Source: an uncultured Lachnospiraceae bacterium (GTDB lineage: Bacteria > Bacillota > Clostridia > Lachnospirales > Lachnospiraceae). From it: a stretch of DNA of 9,064 nt. The translations under genes were made by a program, and so were the position numbers. The DNA is taken from positions 1 to 9,064 of the forward strand of contig CALGGH010000008.1 in the NCBI GenBank assembly GCA_937916415.1, read 5' to 3'. Below are positions 1 through 5,450 of this stretch, piece after piece; the stretch's first letter is position 1; the number at the start of each line of letters is the position of its first letter. The notes beneath the pieces are model-generated. The model was given only the letters and a program-made list of their open reading frames with translations, was not told the DNA's origin and made no database searches.

Positions 1-430
1 GCTTGCCGACGTACTGATTGTATACCGCATCCCTTTCCTTTTCGCGGATCATCTGCAGGATGTAGCTCTTGGCATTCTGGGCCGCTATGCGTCCGAATTC
101 GCGGGACTGGATCTCGACCCTGGCCAGGTCTCCCAGCCGGAGTGCGGGATCGACTTTAGCGGCATCCTCACGGCTGATCTCCGTGGCTGGATCCATTACC
201 TCCTCAACCACTTCCTTCTCGACAAACACGTGGTATTCACAGGTCTCCCTGTCTATCTCAACCTTGTAATTGTCCGCCCTCGCGCTCTCCGACTTGGAAA
301 AATGATTCTGGCATGCCTTCAGAAGCGCGCCCTCGATCGCATCGAAGAGCACGTCCCTGCTGATCTCCTTCTCCTTTTCCAGCAAATCAAGTGCCAGTTT
401 CAGTTCGGCTGCAGAGTTCTCACTACTCAT
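1..430 (-). CDS. nusA: Transcription termination/antitermination factor NusA, N-terminal part (truncated by window edge)
   Basis: NusA binds RNA polymerase and nascent RNA and modulates pausing, termination and antitermination in the cytoplasm. Only the first 143 codons are present; the gene continues past the left edge, so the S1 and KH RNA-binding domains are not visible. What is seen is the N-terminal RNAP-binding domain: a start MSSENSAAELKLALDLLEKE, then a segment typical of NusA (about residues 23-40, ending in ALLKACQNHF), an acidic beta region, and AAQNAKSYILQMIREKERD near residues 115-133, matching the family's conserved 'A-KQ-I-Q-IREAER' stretch. The ATG at 428-430 has a strong AAAGGAGG site at 441-448, ten bases upstream. 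It follows rimP by 52 bp on the same strand, the usual rimP-nusA order in Bacillota. Identification is confident despite truncation. Confidence 0.93.
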   Translation of the reverse strand, partial: MSSENSAAELKLALDLLEKEKEISRDVLFDAIEGALLKACQNHFSKSESARADNYKVEIDRETCEYHVFVEKEVVEEVMDPATEISREDAAKVDPALRLGDLARVEIQSREFGRIAAQNAKSYILQMIREKERDAVYNQYVGK

Positions 431-482
431 TTTTTAGTTTCCTCCTTTTGCGGCATCGCCGCTCACGTTTGTCAGAAATCTG

Positions 483-959
483 TCAAAAATCTACGGTCAG
501 CCTGATCTGTGCGATCAGCTTCCTGTCAAAACGCATCGATTCCTCATCAACGCGCACCATAATGGTCTCATCATCATGGCCCTCCAGGATGCCAACGTAT
601 TCCTTAGGACCCTTCTTGCCCTCCAGTGGCCTGTAGAGCTTAAGCTCCACCTCTTCTCCGATGCTCCTGTCAAGATGCCTGTCCTTGGTCAGCTTACGTC
701 CGAGTCCGGGACTCGACACCTCGAGCACGTACGCGTCGGGAATGAAATCCTCTCGGTCCAGGGCGTCAGACAATGCGCGGCTGACCGTCTCGCAGTCCCC
801 GATGTTCACGCCGCCTTCCTTGTCTATGTAGGCCCTGAGAAAAAAGTCCCGGCCCTCCTTGACGTATTCCACGTCATAGATCTCCACACCCGCCTCGGCA
901 GCGATGGGAGCCAGAAGCTCCTCCGTCTTAGATTCGTACTCCGAATGTCTGGAAGCCAT
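483..959 (-). CDS. rimP: Ribosome maturation factor RimP
   Basis: RimP is a cytoplasmic factor needed for maturation of the 30S ribosomal subunit. The 158-residue product has the usual length of the family. Visible hallmarks are the N-terminal helix with ELLAPIAAEAGVEIYDVEYV (about 15-34), the strand-rich LRAYIDKEGGVNIGDCETVS (41-60), the signature YVLEVSSPGLGRKL (about 77-90), and a C-terminal SH3-like domain ending IAQIRLTVDF. The start at 957-959 is supported by AAAGGA at 965-970, five bases upstream. It is the first gene of the rimP-nusA operon here: on its 5' side is a non-coding region with a hairpin and a candidate promoter, and on its 3' side nusA follows after 52 bp. Nothing in the protein looks broken. 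Confidence 0.96.
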   Translation of the reverse strand: MASRHSEYESKTEELLAPIAAEAGVEIYDVEYVKEGRDFFLRAYIDKEGGVNIGDCETVSRALSDALDREDFIPDAYVLEVSSPGLGRKLTKDRHLDRSIGEEVELKLYRPLEGKKGPKEYVGILEGHDDETIMVRVDEESMRFDRKLIAQIRLTVDF

Positions 960-995
960 TTCAATCCTTTCATCGTCCCCGTGAGGACCCGGGCA

Positions 996-1023
996 ATAAA
1001 GAAGTGGGCTCTTGCAAGCCCAC
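996..1023 (-). terminator. Terminator-like hairpin in the rimP leader
   Basis: On the minus strand GTGGGCT pairs with AGCCCAC around a six-base TGCAAG loop (stem arms at 1017-1023 and 1004-1010), followed by a T-rich run TTCTTTATT. It sits about 45 bases upstream of the rimP start and just downstream of the candidate promoter. Its position, downstream of a promoter yet before the gene, makes it look like a leader attenuator rather than a simple end-of-gene terminator. Because NusA, encoded in this operon, acts on hairpin-dependent termination, autoregulation is conceivable, but that is inference. Confidence 0.5.
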
Positions 1024-1054
1024 CCAACACGTTACTGCTTTAATAACCTAATAA

Positions 1055-1083
1055 AGAATACACCCTATGCAAGTGAAATGCAA
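1055..1083 (-). promoter_or_regulatory. Candidate sigma-A promoter for rimP-nusA
   Basis: Read on the minus strand: -35 TTGCAT (1078-1083), a 17-bp spacer, and -10 TATTCT (1055-1060). The spacing is ideal and both hexamers match four or five of six consensus bases. Transcription would start near 1048 and run through the leader hairpin into rimP. The same TTGCAT -35 hexamer is used by the tRNA promoter at 1982. It is supported by sequence match only. Confidence 0.45.
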
Positions 1084-1133
1084 GCAAAATCTGGATTTTC
1101 TATAGTTTATTCCATATTTGCCCTATCATGAAT

Positions 1134-1149
1134 GACAGACTGATCTGTC
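1134..1149. promoter_or_regulatory. Operator-like palindrome between rimP and the ECF S-component gene
   Basis: GACAGA and TCTGTC form a perfect 6-bp inverted repeat around CTGA. It lies about 20 bp upstream of the extended -10 at 1169-1177, covering the edge of that promoter's -35 region, and about 50 bp upstream of the rimP promoter on the other strand. A regulator-binding site would be well placed here, but no regulator is encoded in the window and a short perfect repeat can occur by chance. Confidence 0.3.
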
Positions 1150-1168
1150 GTACCCAGGGTAACTGGCA

Positions 1169-1177
1169 TGGTATAAT
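1169..1177 (+). promoter_or_regulatory. Extended -10 promoter element upstream of the ECF S-component gene
   Basis: TGGTATAAT is a perfect TATAAT with an upstream TG (extended -10), which can compensate for the lack of a recognisable -35. It would give a leader of roughly 145 bases before the ATG at 1328. A second TATAAT occurs at 1198-1203 without a good -35. Which is used cannot be decided from sequence. Confidence 0.4.
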
Positions 1178-1220
1178 TTTCATTTTCTGGCAATATTTAT
1201 AATGTCAGATTGACGTATAC

Positions 1221-1249
1221 TTGATGATGACGACAAAGGAAACTATTTT
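1221..1249 (+). promoter_or_regulatory. Alternative candidate promoter for the ECF S-component gene
   Basis: TTGATG (1221-1226), a 17-bp spacer, and TATTTT (1244-1249). Spacing is ideal; the -10 is weaker than the upstream TATAAT. It would give a leader of about 70 GC-rich bases, including a small CCCC/GGGG hairpin near 1283-1296. No known riboswitch consensus was recognised in either possible leader. Confidence 0.3.
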
Positions 1250-1327
1250 AGCACGCATTCCGGACCGGCCGGCCGATGGCTGTCCCCGGACGGGGCGCGT
1301 ACGGTTACGGACATGGGAGGAACGATC

Positions 1328-1918
1328 ATGACTAAGACGGCTAACAGGGACCTGCTCATCAAGGTAGTGTCGACCGGCATGCTGGCGGCACTCTCATATG
1401 TTGTTTTCATTTTTTTGCAGATAAAGATACCTCTTCCCGGAGGTGACGCGGTATCCATTCACCTCGGCAACGCGGTATGCGTGCTCGGCGCACTGATCCT
1501 CGGCGGAGCCTGGGGAGGTCTCGGCGGTGCCATCGGAATGACCATAGGCGACCTGTTTGATCCGATATACGTGGTCTACGCGCCCAAGACCTTCATCCTG
1601 AAGCTCTGCATCGGCCTGATCACCGGCTTCGTGGCCAGGAACCTTGGCAAGCTGGCGGAGCAGGCCGACAGAAAGGCGATCGCGAACCGTGCGGTGCTGG
1701 GGTCCGTCGCAGGCCTGCTGTTCAACGTGATATTTGATCCCCTCGTCGGGTACTTCTACAAGAGAGTCCTGCTCGGCAAGCCGGCCGCGGAGCTCACGAT
1801 CGCGTGGAACTTCTCCGTGACGGCCCTGAACGCCGTGATATCAGCGATCGTGGCAGTGGCCGTATACCTGGCCATACGCCCGGCGCTGCGCAAGTCCGGC
1901 CTGATCCCAAATGCCTGA
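1328..1918 (+). CDS. ECF transporter S-component (substrate-binding membrane subunit), substrate unknown
   Basis: This is a 196-residue, very hydrophobic membrane protein, the usual size of S-components, which bind a vitamin or other micronutrient in the membrane and join a shared EcfA-EcfA'-EcfT energising module. About five to six membrane segments can be seen: roughly residues 12-31, 46-62, 63-80, 89-104, 121-143 and 160-184. The Gly-rich GALILGGAWGGLGGAIGMTI (54-73), the DLFDPIYV segment (75-82) and the APKTFILK motif (85-92) are typical of clostridial S-components. No ATPase or EcfT gene is nearby, so it probably uses a module encoded elsewhere (group II ECF). I chose ATG 1328 because GGGAGG at 1315-1320 is seven bases upstream; an upstream in-frame ATG at 1313 overlaps that site and has none of its own. 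No riboswitch was recognised, so the substrate cannot be named. Confidence 0.82.
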   Translation: MTKTANRDLLIKVVSTGMLAALSYVVFIFLQIKIPLPGGDAVSIHLGNAVCVLGALILGGAWGGLGGAIGMTIGDLFDPIYVVYAPKTFILKLCIGLITGFVARNLGKLAEQADRKAIANRAVLGSVAGLLFNVIFDPLVGYFYKRVLLGKPAAELTIAWNFSVTALNAVISAIVAVAVYLAIRPALRKSGLIPNA

Positions 1919-1929
1919 GGATAAATGAA

Positions 1930-1958
1930 GCGCCAGGGGCGCGGTTTACATAACTTTC
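1930..1958 (+). terminator. Possible weak terminator after the ECF S-component gene
   Basis: GCGCC (1930-1934) and GGCGC (1938-1942) form a short stem with an AGG loop, 11 bases after the stop codon, followed by GGTTTACATAACTTT. The stem is strong for its length, but the T-run is interrupted, so termination may be partial. Confidence 0.35.
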
Positions 1959-1981
1959 GCATTAATTAATCAAAAAAACTC

Positions 1982-2010
1982 TTGCATTTTGTGCGATGAC
2001 TTGATATTAT
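1982..2010 (+). promoter_or_regulatory. Sigma-A promoter of the tRNA-Glu gene
   Basis: -35 TTGCAT (1982-1987), a 17-bp spacer and -10 TATTAT (2005-2010), with an A-rich tract just upstream (1971-1977) resembling an UP element. Transcription should begin near 2017, about a dozen bases before the mature tRNA 5' end. This is one of the best promoter matches in the window. Confidence 0.7.
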
Positions 2011-2028
2011 AGTAAGGCATTCGCACAT

Positions 2029-2100
2029 GGCTCGTTGGTCAAGCGGTTAAGACGCCGCCCTCTCACGGCGGAAACAGCGGTTCGATTCCGCTACGGGCTA
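2029..2100 (+). tRNA. tRNA-Glu, anticodon CUC
   Basis: A 72-base cloverleaf can be folded by hand. The acceptor stem is GGCTCGT (2029-2035) with ACGGGCT (2093-2099). The D-arm is GTC/GAC around AAGCGGTTAA. The anticodon stem is CCGCC/GGCGG with loop CTCTCAC (anticodon CTC, reading GAG), and the T-arm is AGCGG-TTCGATT-CCGCT. The discriminator base is A2100 and CCA is not encoded, so a CCA-adding enzyme is needed. The overall sequence matches bacterial tRNA-Glu. The acceptor stem has two G-U wobbles, including an unusual G1-U72 terminal pair. It has its own promoter upstream and a strong terminator seven bases downstream, so it is a single-gene unit. Confidence 0.95.
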
Positions 2101-2106
2101 CTGATG

Positions 2107-2144
2107 AAACACCCGCAAACATGAAAGTTTGCGGGTGTTTTGCT
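2107..2144. terminator. Strong bidirectional terminator between tRNA-Glu and the lipid operon
   Basis: AAACACCCGCAAAC (2107-2120) and GTTTGCGGGTGTTT (2127-2140) form a perfect 14-bp stem with a six-base ATGAAA loop. The outer pairs are A-T on both sides, so each strand ends in a short T-run. It lies 7 bases after the tRNA and 7 bases after the stop codon of the convergent acyl-CoA synthetase gene, and so can end both transcripts. Confidence 0.88.
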
Positions 2145-2146
2145 TG

Positions 2147-3862
2147 CTATGCCTTGATCCTGGCCATTTCCTCTTCCTCCAGCACGCGGTACGCGACCTT
2201 GCCGACCAGGGTCTTGGGCATGTCGTCCCTGAACTCTATGTCATACGGCATGGCGTACTTGGCGATGTGTCTGCGGCAGTATTCCATCAGCTCCTCCTTG
2301 ACCGTTTCGTCAGGAGTGATGCCCGCCGCCGGCGTGACGAAGGCCTTGACCTTCTGCATCTTGTACGCGTCAGGCACTCCTATGACGCAGCTCATCTGCA
2401 CCTTGGGATGTGCGTCGAGGATGTTTTCTATCTGTCCCGGATATACGTTGTACCCGGATGAAATGATCATGCGCTTCGCCCTGCCCTTGAAGTATATGAA
2501 TCCCTGCTCGTCCATGGTTCCCAGGTCACCCGTGTACACCCACGTGCAGCCGTCGTCGTGCCTGCGGAGCGTCTGCGCGGTCTCGTCGGGATGCTTCATG
2601 TATTCCTTCATGACGGTGGGACCGGCAAGCAGTATCTCTCCCTCCTCTCCGTAGGGAAGCTCCCTGTCGGTGCCGGGTTCCACGATCTTGATGTAGGTGT
2701 CGGGGAAGGGAACTCCGATGCTGCCCTCCTTGAACATGTGCGGAGGCGTCAGGCAGCAGGCCGTGACGGTTTCCGTCGTTCCGTAGCCCTCACGCACCTG
2801 TATCGTGGCCTTGTGGTCATACAGAAACCTGTCAAACTTTTTCTTGAGCTCGATGCTCAGGCTGTCTCCTCCCGAGAAGACGCCCTTCAGACAGCTTAAG
2901 TCCGCTCCCTCCATGCTCGGCAGGCGGAGCAATGCCTCATATAGCGTAGGCACGCCCGCTATGAAGTTGCACCTGCTCTTTACTATCAGCCTCGCGTAGC
3001 TCTTGGCCGTGAAACGTGGCACCAGTATGCACCTGCCTCCCTGCGAAAGCATGGTGTGAATGCACACTCCCAGTCCGAATCCGTGGAAAAGGGGCATGGC
3101 CGCGAGCATCTTGTCTCCGGGCCGAAACATCGGATTGGCGGCTATGACCTGCTGTCCCAGCGCATTGAAATTACGGTTGGTCAGCACGATGCCCTTGGTG
3201 GTTCCGGTGGTGCCGCCCGAGTAAAGGATGACCGCGGGATCCTCGCTTTGCCGCATGACGCGGTACCGGTAGAAGCAGTGACTCCCCAGCTTCATGAATT
3301 CATTCCATCTGATGACAGGGGCATCCTTGGGAATCTTGCGTATCTTGTGTCCTTCGGTCAGCATGTATCCCGCCCTGACGGGACGGCTCAGCGCGTCCTT
3401 GACGGATGCGATGATGATGTTCACTACCTTGGTATTGGCACGTATGGACTCAAATTTGTGATAAAACTGATCCAGGGTAATGGCCGTCACCGACTCGCTT
3501 TCATTTAAGTAAAACTCAATCTCCTTCTCCGCGGACAGGGGATGTATCATGTTGGCCACGCCGCCCACCATGTTGACCGCGTAGAACATGTATATCGCCT
3601 GAGGGCAGTTGGGCATCGCTATGGTCACGCGGTCGCCTTCCCGCACGCCTATGGTCTTGAGGGACCTGGCGCACCTCTCTATCTCCTTAAACATCTGCTT
3701 GTACGTAGTCGACCTGCCCATGAAGTCGAACGCGACGTAATCAGGATGCCACAGGGAAATCTGCTCCACCTTGTCCACCATGGATCCTTCATAATAATCC
3801 AGGTGAAGGGGAACTGCTCCGACGTAGTCTGCCCAGGGTCTTTTAGCCGTAATGTTTTGCAT
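2147..3862 (-). CDS. Long-chain acyl-CoA synthetase-like, AMP-forming (ANL superfamily adenylating enzyme)
   Basis: The 571-residue product is a full-length AMP-dependent synthetase/ligase, the family that activates a carboxylic acid with ATP to an acyl-AMP and transfers it to CoA or another thiol. The core motifs are intact: the P-loop LYSGGTTGTTKG (213-224), EGYGTTET (358-365), YTGD (443-446), the hinge region with FKGRAKRMIISSGYNVYP (458-475) and the C-terminal catalytic lysine in PKTLVGKV (K555). No membrane segment or carrier domain is seen. The overall look is of FadD-type fatty acyl-CoA ligases, but the acyl substrate is inferred. It is the last of four tightly packed genes: its ATG is 2 bp after the stop of the E2-like gene, and its AGGAGG site lies inside the end of that gene. 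With acyltransferase and PAP2 genes upstream, it probably supplies activated acyl groups to the same pathway. It could also load an acyl carrier protein. Confidence 0.9.
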   Translation of the reverse strand: MQNITAKRPWADYVGAVPLHLDYYEGSMVDKVEQISLWHPDYVAFDFMGRSTTYKQMFKEIERCARSLKTIGVREGDRVTIAMPNCPQAIYMFYAVNMVGGVANMIHPLSAEKEIEFYLNESESVTAITLDQFYHKFESIRANTKVVNIIIASVKDALSRPVRAGYMLTEGHKIRKIPKDAPVIRWNEFMKLGSHCFYRYRVMRQSEDPAVILYSGGTTGTTKGIVLTNRNFNALGQQVIAANPMFRPGDKMLAAMPLFHGFGLGVCIHTMLSQGGRCILVPRFTAKSYARLIVKSRCNFIAGVPTLYEALLRLPSMEGADLSCLKGVFSGGDSLSIELKKKFDRFLYDHKATIQVREGYGTTETVTACCLTPPHMFKEGSIGVPFPDTYIKIVEPGTDRELPYGEEGEILLAGPTVMKEYMKHPDETAQTLRRHDDGCTWVYTGDLGTMDEQGFIYFKGRAKRMIISSGYNVYPGQIENILDAHPKVQMSCVIGVPDAYKMQKVKAFVTPAAGITPDETVKEELMEYCRRHIAKYAMPYDIEFRDDMPKTLVGKVAYRVLEEEEMARIKA

Positions 3863-3864
3863 GA

Positions 3865-4731
3865 TCAGTATTCCACCTCCTCCTTTAGTTGTCCGTCCAA
3901 CAATTCAGGCTCCTCCAGCAGCTTCCTGAGCAGCCTGATGGTCTTTGAGTAATAATATCCGTCTGCTATCCTCTCATCGATGGTAAGCCCCAGATCAACG
4001 CTCTCGCGCATGGTCACGTTACCGTCGTCATCATAAAAAGGCCTCTTTTTAATCTCTCCTATGATGCAGAATACCGACGTCGTGCCCCAGTTGGTCAGGT
4101 GATGGTATCCCGCATGCAGGCGAATGGAGCCCAGGTTGCTGAGCACAACCGACGAATAGTACGGGTCCGTCGCGATGATGGATGCGGGCATGCGTCCGTG
4201 CCTGTCGAGGGACCTGGCGATCGCTCCGACCACCTTGAGAAGCCCCCGCGGTATCTTTTGTATCACGTCCATCGCCGCGGTTGACTGGTCCTTTTCGTCC
4301 GCGCTCTTGCAGAGTGAGACCTGACGGAATATCTCGTCATGTATGGAGTCGATCGTATCGGTTTCATGGCTGTGTATGAAAGCCAGTGCCTCCCCGCCGT
4401 TGTCGGAAAAGATCTTTTTGACGGTAAAGGCCGCGCTCACCTCGTTTCTCTGGTATATGGACTTGTTCGCTATGAACCTGTTCATCTTGGGGCGCAGGGT
4501 GATGGTCTTGAGCATCGCAGTCACCATCACCTGGAAAAGATTATACTTATACTCAGGCTCCGAAGCGTTCTTGGCATCCAGGTATGCCTTTATCGGCGTC
4601 AGGTCGATGCACTCTGAAATGAACGCCTCATTGTCACACCTGTTGGGGTACATGAGCGGCATGATGGTGTGCATCGAATCGATTTTTTTCAGATACGTAC
4701 CGTCCCTGCGGTCTCCGATTTTTCTTCCCAT
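3865..4731 (-). CDS. Stand-alone E2/chloramphenicol-acetyltransferase-fold protein (2-oxoacid dehydrogenase acyltransferase-like)
   Basis: This 288-residue protein resembles the catalytic domain of dihydrolipoamide acyltransferases (E2) and chloramphenicol acetyltransferase, but has no lipoyl domain or E3-binding domain and no E1/E3 neighbours. It is therefore unlikely to be part of a 2-oxoacid dehydrogenase complex. Supporting features are the start MGRKIGDRRDG, the PKMNRFIANKSIYQRNEV segment (81-98), SNLGSIRLHAGYHH (198-211) and DERIADGYYYS (252-262), which aligns with the DHRxxDG active-site motif. In that motif the catalytic His is Glu (E253), so the normal acyl-transfer chemistry is in doubt. 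The reading frame is open up to 4836, but I chose the ATG at 4731 because GGAGG lies at 4736-4740 and family similarity begins there. The start overlaps the PAP2 gene by 43 bp. Family assignment is good; function is unknown. Confidence 0.8.
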   Translation of the reverse strand: MGRKIGDRRDGTYLKKIDSMHTIMPLMYPNRCDNEAFISECIDLTPIKAYLDAKNASEPEYKYNLFQVMVTAMLKTITLRPKMNRFIANKSIYQRNEVSAAFTVKKIFSDNGGEALAFIHSHETDTIDSIHDEIFRQVSLCKSADEKDQSTAAMDVIQKIPRGLLKVVGAIARSLDRHGRMPASIIATDPYYSSVVLSNLGSIRLHAGYHHLTNWGTTSVFCIIGEIKKRPFYDDDGNVTMRESVDLGLTIDERIADGYYYSKTIRLLRKLLEEPELLDGQLKEEVEY

Positions 4732-5450
4732 TTTTCCTCCTTGGATTTTGCCGGATCCTCGTCCGGGTCCTTTTTTCCGGCAATCCTGGGCAACCAGTAG
4801 CTGCGGCCGTAAGTAAAAGCCTCCGCGATGAGACACACGGGCAATGCTCCGAACACGTCCAGCGCGGAATGCTGCTTAACGAAACAAACCGACAGGCAGA
4901 CCATCACGACCATCAGCACCATCGCCGTCTTTGCCCCGGCCGACAGCCACCTGTCCTTGAGTCCCGCCGATAGCACCGCCAGCGAAAAAGCCACGTGCAT
5001 CGACGGAAACACTCCCGTATTGGTGTCAAAAGCGTATATCAGGCCAAGGATGCGCGTAAAGACGTTGTCCCGCGGAAATACCGCAGGCCTGAGCAGCTGC
5101 ACGCTCGGATAAACCAGGTAGATGATCACCCCGAGCGCCTGCGTGACGATTATGTACGTCTGCATCTTCCTAAAGGCGTCCGCATCATGCAGCAGCGCGT
5201 AAAGCAGTCCTCCTGCCACGAACAGGTACCAGCCTGCGTAGAAGATCACGAAATACTCATTAAAGGGAATGAGATCGTCCAGGCCGCAATGAATGACGTG
5301 CAGCCTGCCCTCGGGGATCAGGTTCTCGGTAATGAAATAAAAGGCAAAATAAATCAGCCAGCCTCCCAGCAGCAGCAAATGCGAGAACCTCGGTTCACGG
5401 ATCCTGCGCAGGGAAAATCCGCCGTAATCAACTTTCGGTCTTTTCATCAT
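4689..5450 (-). CDS. PAP2-superfamily integral membrane phosphatase/phosphotransferase
   Basis: The 253-residue protein has about six hydrophobic segments (roughly 24-41, 67-87, 98-117, 148-164, 174-191, 197-213). It also has PAP2 catalytic motifs: an RP pair (121-122) for motif 1, PSMH with H152 for motif 2, and S187...H194-SALD198 for motif 3, giving the nucleophilic His and the His-Asp pair. Such enzymes dephosphorylate lipid phosphates (for example phosphatidate to diacylglycerol) or transfer phospho-head groups, as in inositol phosphorylceramide synthase, with the active site on the outer membrane face. The layout is close to the PAP2_3/IPC-synthase type, but the substrate is inferred. 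The tail (about 225-253) is highly charged and is partly dictated by the overlapping start signals of the next gene. The gene begins with ATG-ATG (5450 or 5447); GGAG at 5455-5458 favours the second slightly. It overlaps the PlsC-like gene by 23 bp. Confidence 0.85.
   Translation of the reverse strand: MMKRPKVDYGGFSLRRIREPRFSHLLLLGGWLIYFAFYFITENLIPEGRLHVIHCGLDDLIPFNEYFVIFYAGWYLFVAGGLLYALLHDADAFRKMQTYIIVTQALGVIIYLVYPSVQLLRPAVFPRDNVFTRILGLIYAFDTNTGVFPSMHVAFSLAVLSAGLKDRWLSAGAKTAMVLMVVMVCLSVCFVKQHSALDVFGALPVCLIAEAFTYGRSYWLPRIAGKKDPDEDPAKSKEEKWEEKSETAGTVRI

Larger units (their letters stand above)
960..1327. other. Divergent intergenic region between rimP and the ECF S-component gene
   Basis: This 368-base stretch holds no gene I can support. 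From left to right it contains the rimP ribosome binding site, the leader hairpin and a minus-strand promoter, then an AT-rich middle with the palindrome and plus-strand -10 elements, and finally a GC-rich leader (about 1256-1312) before the ECF S-component. In the plus-strand leader CTGGCA (1187-1192) can pair with TGTCAG (1203-1208, one G-U pair) around an AT-rich loop. I looked for TPP, FMN, THF, preQ1 and ZTP riboswitch core motifs, which would fit a vitamin transporter, and did not find them. Confidence 0.6.

Noticed and set aside
1184..1327. Riboswitch upstream of the ECF S-component gene
   Set aside because: No core motifs of the TPP, FMN, THF, preQ1 or ZTP classes could be found; only short, unspecific stems are present.
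2081..2100. Integration (att) site at the tRNA 3' end
   Set aside because: No second copy of the tRNA 3' end and no integrase gene were found in the window.
4732..4836. N-terminal extension of the E2-like protein from an ATG at 4836
   Set aside because: The extra 35 residues overlap PAP2 coding sequence, have no family resemblance, and lack a ribosome binding site, whereas GGAGG lies just before 4731.
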